Shown: positions 35,749-47,120, counted from the stretch's first letter. The stretch: 64,000 nucleotides of DNA from Tolypeutes matacus (GCA_026826555.1 JAKSZT010053764.1:35319856-35383855), one strand, 5' to 3'. Numbers and translations: made by a program. Notes: generated from the letters alone by a model not told the origin.

Positions 35749-36330
35749 ATACAGTCTCTTAGTCCATTGTTGTAATGATCCCCTATCACCTTTATTTGTT
35801 CCTTTAAAAGGTCATTCATCCTCTCTATAAGGCCTGCATCGGTGGGGTTATAAGGTAAATTGAAGTTCAAACAATATCTTGGTCCATTGCCCAAGACTGC
35901 ATTAGGTGACCGGTAAATAGAGTCCCTTGGTCACTGTCAATTTGGGCTGGTACCCCATATAGGGCATTTACTTTTCCTAAGCAGCAAATAGTAGCCCACT
36001 GGTTGGCCTTTCCTACTGGGAAGGCCAACAAGAGTCCTGCAGCTGTGTCTGTAGCAGTGAAAGCATACCTTGCCCCTTCCGAGAGCAGAAGGGGACCAAT
36101 GTAATCCACTTGCCATCATGTTACTGGGGTCTATGCTTGGCCAATATGTCCCATCCAATGAGTAATTGCCGTGATTGCTGGAGTGAGCGCAATAGACACT
36201 TGTGGGTAATGTTCACAAGCTGCTGATGAGTGACAAGCAGCTGGAACTGCTGGGCTAAATGCCACAAGGTCTGGTAACCATGATGTCTGATTTTTTTGTG
36301 GAGCCATTCCACTGCTTCTCTGATCTCAGT
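35749..36330 (-). pseudogene. Retroviral integrase domain, broken
   Basis: Integrase joins viral DNA to the host chromosome. Seen on the minus strand: MDYIGPLLLSEGARY (first catalytic Asp), DSDQGTLFTGH (second Asp) and LPYNPTDAGLIERMN (catalytic Glu). The D,D(35)E residues are therefore all present, though in two frames (35,867-36,109 and 35,667-35,894) that meet at about 35,880. The zinc-binding part upstream overlaps the end of the RNase H frame (THKCLL... near 36,190) and is degenerate. The C-terminal end is cut by the SINE pair. Confidence 0.9.
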
Positions 36331-36900
36331 GGGATGGCTCCAGACCTTCACGAGGGCATCTGCCTCAACATTCCCAAGGAGGGTATTAGAGGAGTGGGCA
36401 GGGATGTGATAGACAGCTAACTGTCTCTTCTCGCAGGCATCCCAGATGTCCTTCCATAGATTTCTCCCCCACCAAGGGCAGCCCATGACAGTCCATTGTT
36501 CCTGTTTCCAAGTTGCTATCCAGGTGGTAAGTCCTTTGTATACTGCCCAACTATGAGTACAGATTGTTAATGCATCCCTGGGCTCATGTACTATAACCAT
36601 CCACATGGCTCTTAATTCAGCCCATTGACTGCTTTGCATGGTGCCCATTTTCCACCAAATAGTGTCAGTGCTTGGCTGCACACCTACAGCCATCCACACA
36701 GGAGGCTGTCCACTAGCTGAACCATCCATTTACCATGCATTTTCTGGAATTGTTCCTCTGCATTCTTTAGTGGGCACTTCAACAGCCACCTTGGGGGTTG
36801 TAATTTGGGCCAAAGAATCTTCCACATAAGACACTGGGCCCAGCATCTTGTGTATTTCAGTACTTTAAAAAGGCTAGTGTTGAAATCACTGTGCTGCAGC
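36121..36900 (-). pseudogene. Retroviral RNase H domain, catalytic residue changed
   Basis: A single open frame of 202 codons at 36,121-36,729 holds most of RNase H: DGSASGQPPVW, SQWAELRAMW, ICTHSWAVYKGLTTW, and HSNTLLGNVEADALV. In the family the third block is usually TDSW; here the catalytic Asp reads His. Tryptophan-rich linker text follows and the frame runs into the degenerate integrase zinc-binding region. It is the longest retained retroviral frame in the window but is not a functional enzyme as seen. Confidence 0.9.
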
Positions 36901-38100
36901 AGGTAAGCTTTCCACTTTGTTAAGGTACTTAATTGCGCACTGCCAGAGCAAGGTTTGTTCCCAGGATCTGCGATCCAGCCCTAGATAGGGATGGCAGTCT
37001 TCAGAGTGACCAGGCATCTTTGGCTTAAACCTTCCACTTACAACAAGGCATTGCATGCCACACATAGATTCTTCTCTAAGGGACTATATCATAATTCAGT
37101 CCCTTTCCATGACTGTGGACCAAAACCCAAGGGGTGGTCATTTAGAATGTTGCCTTTGACACAAACCCCACCCAAAGCCAATATTGGTGCTGGCCACATC
37201 CAATTCACTGTCCACCCTCCTTAGTGCTTGAGCCTGTGCTATTGCCCTCTTTACTTCTTCAAAAGGAGCCTGCTGGGGGTTCTCCCATTTCCATGTATGA
37301 CCTTTCCTGATTAGCACATACAGTGGTTTCAATATTTGAGCTAAATGAGGTCTCTAGGACCCCCAACAATCCCAGAAAGACCAATAATTGTTTTGAAGTT
37401 TGTGGTGTGGGAAAACATTGTACTTTATTGATTACAACAGGGGGTATAGCTTTTGTCTTACCTGACCAAACAACACCAAAGGATTTGACAGAGCAGCCAA
37501 GGCCTTGCAGCTTGTCCCAATTGATTGACTGCTGCTGGCTGTCAAGATGAGATACTGTTGTCTCTGATACTTCTTTTAATTCAGAAAAAAAATTACTTCT
37601 TCACATAATATCATCAATATAATGAAATAGGGTTACAGCCACAGGTTTCTTCCACTTGGCCAGATCCTTTGCCACAAGGCCTTGAAAGATGGTTGAGCTA
37701 TGTACATAGCCTTGGGGAGGCTCCGTAAAAGAACACTGTTGGCCTTCCCATGTCAAGGTAAATGTAGGCTGGCTTGACTTGTCTAAGGAGATATTTTAAA
37801 AAGTATTAGCAAGATCTAAAACAAAGTAATAGCAACATAACTTGGTACTAAATTCTTGCAATAAACCAGCAATGTTTGGAACCACTGCATACAACAGTGG
37901 TGTTACTTTATTTAATTCACAATAATCTACTGTCATGTGTCATAGGACTATTAAAGGGACTATAGGTAGTTATTATTTTCTCTACCCTTTTTAATTCCTT
38001 AATTGTAGCAGTAATTTTCTGGTGACCCCCGGGAATTTGTCCTATTTGGTCACTACAGTTTTTTGGGGTGAGGACACCTTCACTGGGGACCATTTAGCTT
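36901..38100 (-). pseudogene. Retroviral reverse transcriptase, broken
   Basis: The catalytic box reads HYIDDIM at about 37,603-37,626 (minus strand). Downstream is the thumb/connection block with KPLYVLIRKG and WENPQQAPFEEVKRAI at 37,138-37,332. Upstream text toward 38,100 is the fingers region, with stops. YIDD is less usual than YMDD/YVDD but keeps both Asp residues. Frameshifts at several points prevent a continuous product. Confidence 0.85.
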
Positions 38101-38158
38101 ACTCCCTTAACACCACCTTTATTACTCTTCATTGGAGGTGGAATTCTCCTATGGTAGT

Positions 38159-38425
38159 CTATAATGTGGCATTCTGGAGAATGTCAATTCCTAAAATAAA
38201 TTTGGGTATAGGAGAAATATACACTGTATATCTTTGGGGAGTTAATAGTCCAATTTGTAAAACTAAATGTTGTTGCTTAGCATAAATTATTTCCCCCCAT
38301 AGTTGTCTATAGCCAGCACTGGCCCATGGAATTGCACCACATTGCCGTGAATTAAAATACATTCAGCTCCCGTGTCTACTAAGGTGAATACTCTTTGTTA
38401 ATTAGTAGGGGACCAATAGTTAACT
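38159..38425 (-). pseudogene. Retroviral protease, broken
   Basis: The aspartic protease active site LVDTGAEC is visible at about 38,360-38,382 (minus strand). The C-terminal part follows in the frame at 38,159-38,362, ending PKFILGIDILQNA, which matches the GxDIL block near the end of retroviral proteases. The start lies near 38,420, where ERV sequence stops. Confidence 0.85.
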
Positions 38426-38429
38426 CTAC

Positions 38430-41325
38430 AACTATTACATGACCTCACTGATATGAATTAAGCAAGTTGAGCACACTCACAGAGCTAGAGTCTGGAAGAT
38501 GAGGTTTAAAGGAGACAGAAAGGGAGTAGAGGGTTGTGAGCCATTGCCCATATGAGCAAAAATCTATGATAAGGTAGAAGGGTGTGTAATTGTTCAATAG
38601 ATGGGCTTGAGAGAGGTTCAGTGATGATATTGGGCTGAGCAGTGCTGGTATGTGAAGGAGGTAGGGTGTAGGGGGGTGGGTTGGATGATTCATGGAACTG
38701 GGGGGAGGGCCAGGAGAAGGAGCAGGTGAGCTCTAGGGATTTGTGGGTATGTTGTTTAAACTACAGTGTTGGGAATGTTTTTTTGGCAAATATGGCAGGG
38801 GAAGGTTACTGGTTTAGGATGTTGGACGTGGGGGGACGGGGCAGGCATGCAGGACAGGGTTCACCTAGGGAGTGAGGTTCATCTTGTCATAGTGTGTTGT
38901 ATCAGTGGGTGCAGACCCACACAATGAACAGGAAGGTGATAGACTCCCACCCTGGGGATTCATGATATGTTCTCAAATAGAGGGGAGGGAGTCTCTCAGG
39001 AGCATAGGCAGTGCCTAATAGGGGAGGACAGGCCAGTATGTAAGCCCTCAATGTTGTTGCAAGTAACTATGAATCTTGTTCTTCAAGGAGTGAAGCTTAG
39101 TGGTTGCCATGGGTCCCGAGGGGAGGGAGAGGGAGGAATAGAAGGAACATGGGGCATTTTGGGGGCATTTCAATTGTTCTACATGATCTTGCAATGATGG
39201 ATATAGGCCATGTTAAATTTCATCAAAATTTATAAAAGTGTATGGCCCAAAATGTAAACCATAATGTAAATCATTGACCATGGTTAATAGCAATGTTTCA
39301 ATATTTGTACATCAATTGTTACGAAAGTACCATCCATGTGTAAAAATGTTATTAATAGGGGAAAGGGGGAAGGGGGGAGGATGTTGAGTATATGGAAATC
39401 CCCTATATTCTGTACATAACTTTTCTGTAACCTTCAGCTTCTTTGAAGATAAAATGAAAAAAAAATAAGACACTGGGGAAATAAACAGAAGAAAATGTCA
39501 CTGTACATACAACATACAAGACAACAGATCTTACAGTAATGGAAGACATAATGTCAAAAAAATGTTTTACATTTTATTTTTTATTATTTTTCTATTATTT
39601 CAACTTTTTTAATTTTTGGTGTTTTATTTGTTATTTTTTAAACTATCATTATTTCATTTTCCTCTTAATTTTATTTGGTTATTTTGGGTTGGCTTCATTT
39701 TTTAAGTTTTGCATCACAGAAGAGTTACAACTGTGGCAGGGGAGTATCATTGGTGCAGGGTGTCAATGATGGGGAAAGAGTTCCACCTAGGGCATATCTA
39801 TAAGGCATATGAACGTGTTCAAGTGTTGATGGGGCATTGTCACAGTGGGTAGAGATTCACACAATAACCGAAAGAATATCAAATTCCCATCCTGGGGAGC
39901 TCTGCTACATTCTCTTATGGGACAGCAAGAATCCCCTGAGTACAGGGGCAGTGACTAGTGAAGGAGGATAGACCACTGATGGACCCTTGATATTGATGAC
40001 TGTACTTATGAACCTTTTCTTTAGAAATTGAAACTGAGCCTAGTATTATAGGCTGCCTAAGAGTTACCTCCTGAAATCCTCCTTGTTGCTCAAATGTGGC
40101 CTCTCTCTAAGCCAAACTCAGCATATAAATGCAATACATTCCCCGCAGCATGGGGCATGACTCCTGGTGATGAGCCTCCCTGGCACCAAGGGATTACTAC
40201 TAAGTGCCAACTAGCAATGCAACTGGAAAAAGACTTTAACCAAAAAGGGTAAAGGGTAAAGACAATGAGTTTATTGACTAAAAGACTTCAAAGTGAGTTG
40301 GGAGGTCAGTCCAGAGGTTACGCTTATGCACGTGTCAGCAGGATCTCATTGACTGCCACGGTAAATATTGCCTCAAATAGCAGGGCTCCTGAGGGTGCTA
40401 GAGACATCCAGACATTATAGGCAGGGCAGACAGCCCAGGAATCTGGTGCCCTGCCAGTGGGCCTTACCTCGGAATTTATGCTCCCCAGTGTGACAGAGTT
40501 GGACTCAGTTGTGGTTTCCCTACCCATGGCTCTTCTGCCCCTTCTATTTGAACCTATAGTTAGTACTAGAGTTCATAGGTGTATGTCCAAGAGACTTAAA
40601 CTTTGAGCTTTCCTTGTGCCAGTTGGGCCCTGAATCTCAACAGAGTTGCAACATCTACTTTCCCGTTCGTTGGTCTCACCCAGGACAACTAACAAGGAGA
40701 TGATGATAGACAACAACCATCCCAAGGAACAGAGAGTCTGCAACTGCAAGCAAGATAGTCTCATCCATCTGCCCCATGGGATCTAGTCCCTCTCTCAATT
40801 AGAGGTGGAGTGGGCCTCACCATCCCAGAATCCTCAGGATTGGGGAATGAATGATGGAGTAAATTAGATTTACTATTATTCTACTATAGACTTATTGTTA
40901 TTCTAGCAATGGAAGAACTTTTATCATTGATGTAGAGGCAGTGGCCACCAGAAGTTCTGAGAGGAGGGAGAGGGAAAATAGGTGTAATATGGGGGCATTT
41001 TTGGGACATTGGAATTGTCCTGAATGACATTGCAATGATGGATACAAGCCATTATATAGCTTGTCATAACTTACAAAATTGTGTCAGAGAGAGTGTAAAC
41101 TATAATGTAAATTATAATCCACACTTAGTGACTATTCTCCAATATGTGTTCATCAATTGTAACAAAGGTACCACTCTAATGAAGGATGTTGTTAATGTTG
41201 GAAAGTGTGGGAGGGGTAGGGAGTGGGACATATGGAAATCCACTATATTTTTTATGTAACATTTATGTAATCTAAATATCTTTTAAAAATTAAAATTAAA
41301 TTTTTTTTAAAAAAATTCTAGGGTT
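38430..41325 (+). mobile_element. L1 3' region, 2.9 kb, with two related modules
   Basis: Begins with text typical of the end of L1 ORF2 (tattacatgacctcactgatatgaa) and then consists only of 3' UTR. Module 1 (about 38,770-39,470) and module 2 (about 39,735-41,325) share blocks in order: a tggcaggggagt-like start, a cccatcctggggattc/gagct block, the atcaattgtaacaaaggtacc block, a G-rich tract, and the ending gtaacatttatgtaatct. Module 2 has about 800 bp extra (about 40,030-40,850). An AT-rich linker (39,550-39,720) joins them. The full-length antisense copy at 58,383-62,097 has the same layout, so it is a real family structure. No clean duplication was found for this copy. Confidence 0.85.
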
Positions 41326-41545
41326 ATTCCCTTTAAAATCATAAAGTAAAAGATCATTGCCACACTTTCCATTATTCTTAAAGTGTCTAGAATATCAAAC
41401 CAATGCAATAAGATCTAAGAGAGAAATGTCTGTAATACATTATATGGAAAACATGTTATTTATAAATTATTTGAGAAACTAGATGGATTTGAGAAAAATT
41501 GTTAAAGTAATAAGAAAATCCACAAAGTTAACATGATGCAATAAA
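41326..41545. other. Unassigned, old-L1-like AT-rich DNA
   Basis: Short stretch between two L1 3' ends; composition resembles old L1 sequence. Confidence 0.3.
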
Positions 41546-41731
41546 ACAGGCCATTATACATTGTCAGAAGTTAGTATCAATGCTTTAATATGTGTTCATC
41601 AATTGTAACAAATGTACCACACTAATTAAAGATGTTAATGTGGGAAAGTGTGGGAGGGGAGAGGATGGGGGATATGGGAATCTTCTAAATTTTTGATGTA
41701 ACATTTATGTAATCTTAAGCTTCTTTAAAAA

Positions 41732-41735
<4 letters not shown>
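41546..41735 (+). mobile_element. L1 3' tip
   Basis: About 190 bp: ttcatcaattgtaacaaatg, gtgggaggggagaggatggggg, atgtaacatttatgtaatct, then an A/T tail leading into (TA)n. Same family as 11,171-11,834. Confidence 0.85.

Positions 41736-41762
<27 letters not shown>
41733..41762. repeat. (TA)n microsatellite
   Basis: About 14 TA units growing from the L1 tail. Confidence 0.95.
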
Positions 41763-41769
41763 AACAATC

Positions 41770-42112
41770 CAGGAGCGGATGTGCCTCAAACAGTTGGGAA
41801 CCTGTCTCCCACATGGGAGGTCCCAGGTTCGGTTCCCAGTGCCTCCTAAAGAAGACAACCAGATGTAACAAGCTGGTACAACAACAAGCAGACACAATGA
41901 GCAGACAAATGAGCAGGCACAACAAGCAGGGAGTGGATGTGGCTCAAGTAATTGGGCACCTGCCTCCCACACGAGAGGTCCTGGGGTTTGGTTCCTAATG
42001 GCTCCTAAACTAGACAAACAAACACAATGAGCAGACATAACGAGTAGACACAGTGAGCAGACACAGCAAGGAGACAATGAGCAGAAACAATGAGCAGACA
42101 GACAAGGGAGTC
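41770..42112 (+). mobile_element. DAS-type SINE dimer with gagcagaca tail repeats
   Basis: Two heads: gcggatgtgcctcaaacagttggg...ggttcggttcccagtgcctcct at 41,774-41,848 and gtggatgtggctcaagtaattggg...gtttggttcctaatggctcct at 41,935-42,007. Each is followed by a tail of acaatgagcagaca-type units. The first head has gtgcctc in place of gtggctc, a change in the A-box region. Confidence 0.9.
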
Positions 42113-43796
42113 ATCTGGGGAGGAGGACCAATCAAAAATATTATCATAGATGACAATAAAACCATTTGATTTAAATCAAGAACTATAGGGATGTTCACTA
42201 TCACCAATAAGTTATCAACAAATAATACAAGTATATGAAACAAATGATAAGAACATTGGAAACATATCTTTTGGTTGATATCATGTAAAATCAAGATACT
42301 CTTGGGAAAAAATGACTGGAACTAATATGCAACTAGAAAAGAAAATAGAAAAGTATTACATTCACCATAGCAATTAATATTGGAAAATATTTAGGGGAAA
42401 TTTACCAAGAAATACACCAGGCATATATAGAATTATGTGTGTGTGTGTATATATATATTTAATTACACACACACATCCATACATACATAGATTTAAATAT
42501 ACTTTAAGGAATTTGGGGAAATGGGTAACATGATTTTTTAAATTTCCATGGAAGAATAAATCCCTGAGAAAAGTCAAAAAATTTAAATAGATTGTTTTAG
42601 CAAGGAAGACTTGTTCTGCCAGATAGAAAATCATTCTGTGAAGCTAACCATAATGTAGTCAACATTGTAATGATCTAGGAATAGGCAAAAGATCATTGGT
42701 ACAAAATAGAGTATTCAAAATTAAATGCCCACATATTTGAGAATTTAATGGAACAAATGTACTATTTTTATTCAATGAGACATGAGATTTCTCATTTTGT
42801 TTAATAAATACCAGTGTTATTGAAAACTTAAAGGTAAAAAATAAATATATAAATTTAAATTCTACAAGAAAAACTAGCTTTGCTTGTACAATCTAGGTGG
42901 CAGAGACCTTTTCAACCAAGGTTGGACACTGAAAAGCTGTAAAAACAAAGATAGATATATTTGGCTATGTTTTTTAAACTATGTATTAAAAGACAGCATA
43001 ACATCTACTAGATAAACACTGGCTTTGAAAAAAGCACTTGTAATGGAGAGGACAGTCCAAGTGTTTTTAACTGTGATATATAATTTGTCTTACAAATTTA
43101 CAATAGGGATAGACATGGGCAAGAGAGGCAGCATAGGCAACTCAGAGAAAAGCAAAACCAAGAAATGTATTAAAATAAACTAGCAGTCTGGAAAATTCAA
43201 ATTAAAATAACAAGGAGATATTAGACAGACACAAATGAAAAAGTCTGCTTATGCATATTGCTGCCAGGGATATGGCAGGAAAGTATTTCCACACATTGCT
43301 GGTAAGAATGTGGATGAATTATTAAAGGCTTTGGGAAAAACAATCTGGAAACATCTGTATTTAAATTAAGAATCCTTATATATTTTGACAGAGCCAACTC
43401 ACTCCTAGGGATCTACCCTATATAAATAAGAGTGCTTTACCTGAGCACCAATAACCACAGAAAATATGAGAGGAATTATGAACAAGGGTATTTACTGCAA
43501 CACTCTACTAGCAAAACAAACAATACCACCAACAAAACAGAAAAACAAAAAAGGTGAATGCCCATCCATAGGGCAATTGTTGGAGAGCTTTGATTCATCC
43601 ACCCCACAAAACTACCATACAGCCATTTAAAAACAAAAACAAACAAACAAACCAAAAATAACCTCGTGAGTTGGCAAGAATTCTGTATAATGCCAAGTGA
43701 AAAAAGCAAAATACATAAAAGTAGATCCAATCCAATCCTTTGAAAAGAGAGAAATATTGACCAAAACTGTATGTGTGATATTTGTATATGATGAGT

Positions 43797-43822
43797 GTGT
43801 TTGTGTGTGTGTGTGTGTGTGA
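43797..43822. repeat. (TG)n microsatellite
   Basis: About 12 TG units inside the old L1 region. A second TG/TA mix lies at 42,437-42,475. Confidence 0.9.
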
Positions 43823-43964
43823 TATTAATCCTATAATCATATAACATAGAAAAACATACAGCAGGATACACACAAGATGGTTGCCTGGGTCTATCTCAGG
43901 GTTGAAAGGAGTGATATGAGTAAAGTCAGGGAGGGTGACAGAATAGAGGGAGATGGGAGTCAGG

Positions 43965-44040
43965 CAAAAAGAGGAGAGGAGAGGAAAGAGGAGGGAAAGG
44001 GGAGGGGAGAAGAGCAGAGGGGAGGGGAGGAGAAGGGATA
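43965..44040. repeat. GA-rich low-complexity tract
   Basis: Repeated gaggagagg / ggggaggggag text. The long minus-strand frames across it (43,476-44,077) are low-complexity artefacts. Confidence 0.9.
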
Positions 44041-44159
44041 GAATGCTGCAAAAAAGGAAGAAAACACCCCTAAACATATGAAAATATCACACATGTGCAT
44101 TTTGTAAAATGTTATATCTATATGAGTAGTAATAAAACTTCAATTAAAGAAAAAGGAAG

Positions 44160-44886
44160 AAAAGGAAACATGATTTACCATAGGAAACGACATTACCAAA
44201 AAAGGATAATCCACAAGTTTCAAGTTTGAAACTTGGATTCCACTTGCCCATTAAATACATAGGCACAGATTCCCAAGAAAACCCATGCAATTCTTTTTAT
44301 CCCATGATATCCCTAGAATATAGATTACAATGAGTTCTGTAGAATCTATCCACAGGAAGTTGGAGCTCCATGCTGGAAGGCCAGGACCATCCTCCTCCCG
44401 TGGCAGCAGTGACAATGGTCACCAGTAGGCCCTTCCCACAGCTTCCTGCCACTACCTCGCTCTGACCAGAAGTGAGAGCAGAGTCAGCTGTGTTGCACAG
44501 CTCCAGGGAGAACCATTCACTTCGTATTTTATGTGAGCAGTGCCTCCTGGAGTTGTGCAATGTGGTGGTCCTTGCCAGGACTTTTATTAGTCACAAAAAG
44601 TTATAGTAACTCCTGTGACAAGAAACAGAGTTCTCACACAGACACTGGTACAGGGGTTGAGGGATGGGAGGTCAGAATTGGGACAGGGGTCTAGCAGGGT
44701 AATAGCAAAGTGAGATGAGATGGGTTAGGGGGAAGGAAAGCTAGAGAAGCGTGTGAGAGTCATGACATTACAGGTTTTGTAAATTAAGAACTATCGCTAT
44801 ATAGATGATGAGAGCACCAAGTTTTATATATCATCATGTAGCAAGAGTGCAGGCCTGTCTTCAATCCAAATTTAATACTCACTTTC
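44160..44886. other. Unassigned DNA
   Basis: No gene or named repeat. The part at 44,340-44,560 is more GC-rich than its surroundings. An 87-codon minus-strand frame there shows no domain. Confidence 0.35.
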
Positions 44887-44901
44887 AAAATCCCATTCAT
44901 C

Positions 44902-45178
44902 TGGCAGATATAGGCCATTTTATATCATCCTATAACGTGCAGAACTGTGTGGGAGAGAGTGTGGTCTACAATGTGAACTATGGTACATGGTTAGTGGCGG
45001 AGCCCCAGGATGTGTTTATCGGTTGCAATGAATGTGCCACACTAGTGATGGAGGTTTGTGTGTGAGGGTGTGAGAGGTGTGGGAAGAGGGACATATGGGA
45101 ATCCCTATATTTTTTGTGTAACATTTATGTAATCAAGGTATCCTTTTAAAAAAATTTTTTTTAATGTTGCAAAAAAAA
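44902..45178 (+). mobile_element. 5'-truncated L1 3' tip
   Basis: A 277-bp insertion between perfect 15-bp duplications, aaaatcccattcatc, at 44,887-44,901 and 45,179-45,193. Contains the 3' module end (ggccattttatatcatcc, gtgtaacatttatgtaatc) and an A11 tail. CpG-containing variants (cggagcc, atcggttgc) mark a somewhat different subfamily from 11,171-11,834. Confidence 0.95.
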
Positions 45179-45370
45179 AAAATCCCATTCATCAATCAGA
45201 CTTAGGTAAGTAACGAGGATATGAGAACAAACAAAAATGAAAAAAGTTGGCTGTCAATTTTTAGAGTTTCTAATGTAACCTGGATCAACGTTTTAACAGC
45301 CATCTTAAAAAACAACAACAACAAAAAAAACTCTGCTAAATTTTCCAGTGTTGTTCACCCCATGCTTTTT

Positions 45371-45660
45371 AAATTTCTTCATTAGAGAAGTTGTGGGTTG
45401 ACAGAACAATCATGCTTAAAATACAGGATTCCCATACACCACCCTACCACCAGTAAACTGGCATTGGTGTAGAACAGCAGTCATCTTCTTCAGTCACTTT
45501 TATTTTTCAATAACTTAGATGCCTTAGATATCCAATCAGGTCCAAATATTTTCCTCTTGCAAATGGAACCGTAGTCTATAATTATAGCTGACCACAAGCC
45601 ACCCAATTATCCAGTGCTTATTCAATTGTGTTGTAAAAAGGAGCCAATGTCTGTGGTCTG
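45371..45660 (-). mobile_element. Old L1 3' UTR, antisense
   Basis: attagagaagttgtgggttgacag and acaggattcccatacaccaccc are standard antisense L1 3'-UTR landmarks, as at 7,303. Decayed and partial. Confidence 0.65.
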
Positions 45661-45917
45661 ATTTCTACCCTCATCCACAAAGCCTGAAAGCCTCCAAATG
45701 AAGTTGGGAGCCAGGGTTACACCAGAACTTTTTTATTTTAAAAACACACACATTCCACATTTCCCTGTATATCTTTCCTCTCTCTTCCCTCTCCATCTAA
45801 CATGAATGCTTTCACACGGATACAATGTCATATAATAAACTCCTGACTTAAGGGGCTTTCAAGAGTAACCATGCTCAGCATAGTTTCCACAGTGAATCCT
45901 CTCCCAGAATTTAATTG
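45661..45917. other. Unassigned DNA
   Basis: No gene seen. May continue the L1 relic to about 45,830. Confidence 0.3.
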
Positions 45918-46124
45918 CTAAGCCCTATCTAAGTCCACAGCTGACACACATAACAAGCCGAGACTCTCAACAGTGCAGAACATCCTGTGGTCTAAGCAGA
46001 AGATCATGTCACCTTCGGTGAAACTGAGACCATCAGGCAGAGCTCCTCTCATATCAAGGGCTTTAGATGTAGACTCATGATTCTGTGTTGACAGCAAGAC
46101 TTGCACATCTGCCAAGGGTCTGAC
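45918..46124 (-). other. Possible exon or exon relic with SH3-like text
   Basis: On the minus strand a strong splice acceptor (ctctctcttttag) ends at 46,125, directly upstream of an open frame of about 68 codons to a TAG at 45,918. The frame contains ALPDGLSFTEGDMIFCL, which resembles the start of an SH3 domain (A...D.LSF.EGD.I). The remainder does not show the later SH3 motifs (WW, GLFP). A possible donor (gaag|gtgaca) occurs at about 46,010. It is not in a transposon. I do not recognise the gene, and chance remains quite possible. Confidence 0.25.
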
Positions 46125-46496
46125 CTAAAAGAGAGAGACTCAAGTACAAGCCAAAGGTTATTTACAGCCTTCTAGCACTCTTAAGGCAGGCTGGCAAGGA
46201 CCACGAGTAGAGCAGCAGACATTTCCACTTGTTTCTGATTCTGTCCAACCAGCAGATGAGTCATATAGCTACAGCCAAGATTACCTGCTCATGTTCACAG
46301 CCCACCCCCCAACCCGCCTTGACACAAGTTAACCAGGACAGTGACAGCAGAAGGGACCAAGAGAGAAAATGACTCAAAGATCCAATTGCAAAAAAGGGAG
46401 TGTATAAAGGGTGGTAAAGAATGGGCAGACCAAGAGTTGGTGGTTGAGACAGTCAGTACTGAGTCCGCAAAGAAAAACAAGTGGTTTGTAGTTACA

Positions 46497-46498
<2 letters not shown>
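46125..46498. other. Unique DNA
   Basis: No repeat recognised. Short C-run at 46,303-46,310. Confidence 0.35.

Positions 46499-46524
<26 letters not shown>
46499..46524. repeat. Poly(T) run
   Basis: Twenty-six bases almost all T. It could be an isolated antisense retrotransposon tail, but no body is recognised beside it. Confidence 0.9.
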
Positions 46525-46529
<5 letters not shown>

Positions 46530-47120
46530 TGGTTAGGATTGTCTGGTTCAAGAGTTAAAAGATTTGGCTAATCCCCATCTAAAAAGAAACTCTATCAGCA
46601 CAACCAATTGATTCGGCTATCAAAATAGAAAAGTCTTGGCTGGTACTTGGTTGAAAATTTATAATTACAGATTCAGAGGAGGCAGAAATGAACAGAATTC
46701 ACAAATGTTAGCCTGGAATACATTGTCAAAGATCACCAGCTTTAACGCCTCTAAGAAATTTCCTCCACCCCAACCCTACCTGTTCCTTACTAACCAATTG
46801 CCATTAAGCCTTCTCGAAAAACTGTTTATTTTGGAAAGTACCATTTCCCTGACTTATATTGATATTATTTAGTCTTTGAGATCTGAAAGATAGCTCCAGC
46901 TTTTAGCCCCGGCCAACAAAACAATTAAAAATAAGAAATGCCCTGATCCCCAGAGAAGCATAAGTTACATATTTCAAGCAACTGTAATACTCTCCCATTT
47001 GGGAAATTATCAAGTGTTGCTTTATAAATGCATTTAGGAACCACAAGGGTTTTTCAGTTGGTCAGGACATTTTCCTCTTTAAACATTGATTTAGAAACCT
47101 TGCCAACTAAACCAGGAAAT
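46525..47120. promoter_or_regulatory. Candidate conserved noncoding stretch
   Basis: Repeat-free, moderately AT-rich text with motifs such as accaattgattcgg, aattgccattaag, ctgtttattttgg and tataaatgcatttagg, and no coding frame. A weak candidate for regulatory DNA by appearance alone. Confidence 0.15.

Larger units (their letters stand above)
33155..38425 (-). mobile_element. Endogenous retrovirus, 3' part (protease to 3' LTR)
   Basis: Minus-strand order from high to low coordinate: protease, RT, RNase H, integrase, env, purine-rich tract, LTR. Each is recognisable but interrupted by stops and frame changes, so the copy is dead. Gag, primer-binding site and 5' LTR are absent; the protease end at about 38,420 abuts L1 sequence. 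A SINE dimer (35,542-35,748) and a hAT element (33,480-33,669) inserted later. Env has the CX6CC motif of gammaretrovirus-type envelopes, while RT has YIDD; the class is not assigned more finely. Confidence 0.93.
42125..44150 (+). mobile_element. Old L1 relic (ORF2 late part and 3' end)
   Basis: Decayed late-ORF2 L1 text: the block near 42,130-42,420, the ttgctggtaagaatgtggatg...ggaaaaacaatctgg block at 43,298-43,350 and the cacctaataaccacagaa-like block near 43,450, then atgcccatccatagggcaattg (43,558) near the ORF2 end. No intact frame. Ends in aataaaacttcaattaaag near 44,140. Confidence 0.6.

Noticed and set aside
42000..42105. CRISPR-like array (repeated gagcagaca units)
   Set aside because: Units are short, irregular and form the tail of a SINE in a mammalian genome; no spacers of constant length.
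43476..44077. Long minus-strand open frames (131 and 160 codons)
   Set aside because: They cross a GA-rich tract and a TG microsatellite inside an old L1; the protein is low-complexity Ser/Leu/Pro and His/Thr runs.
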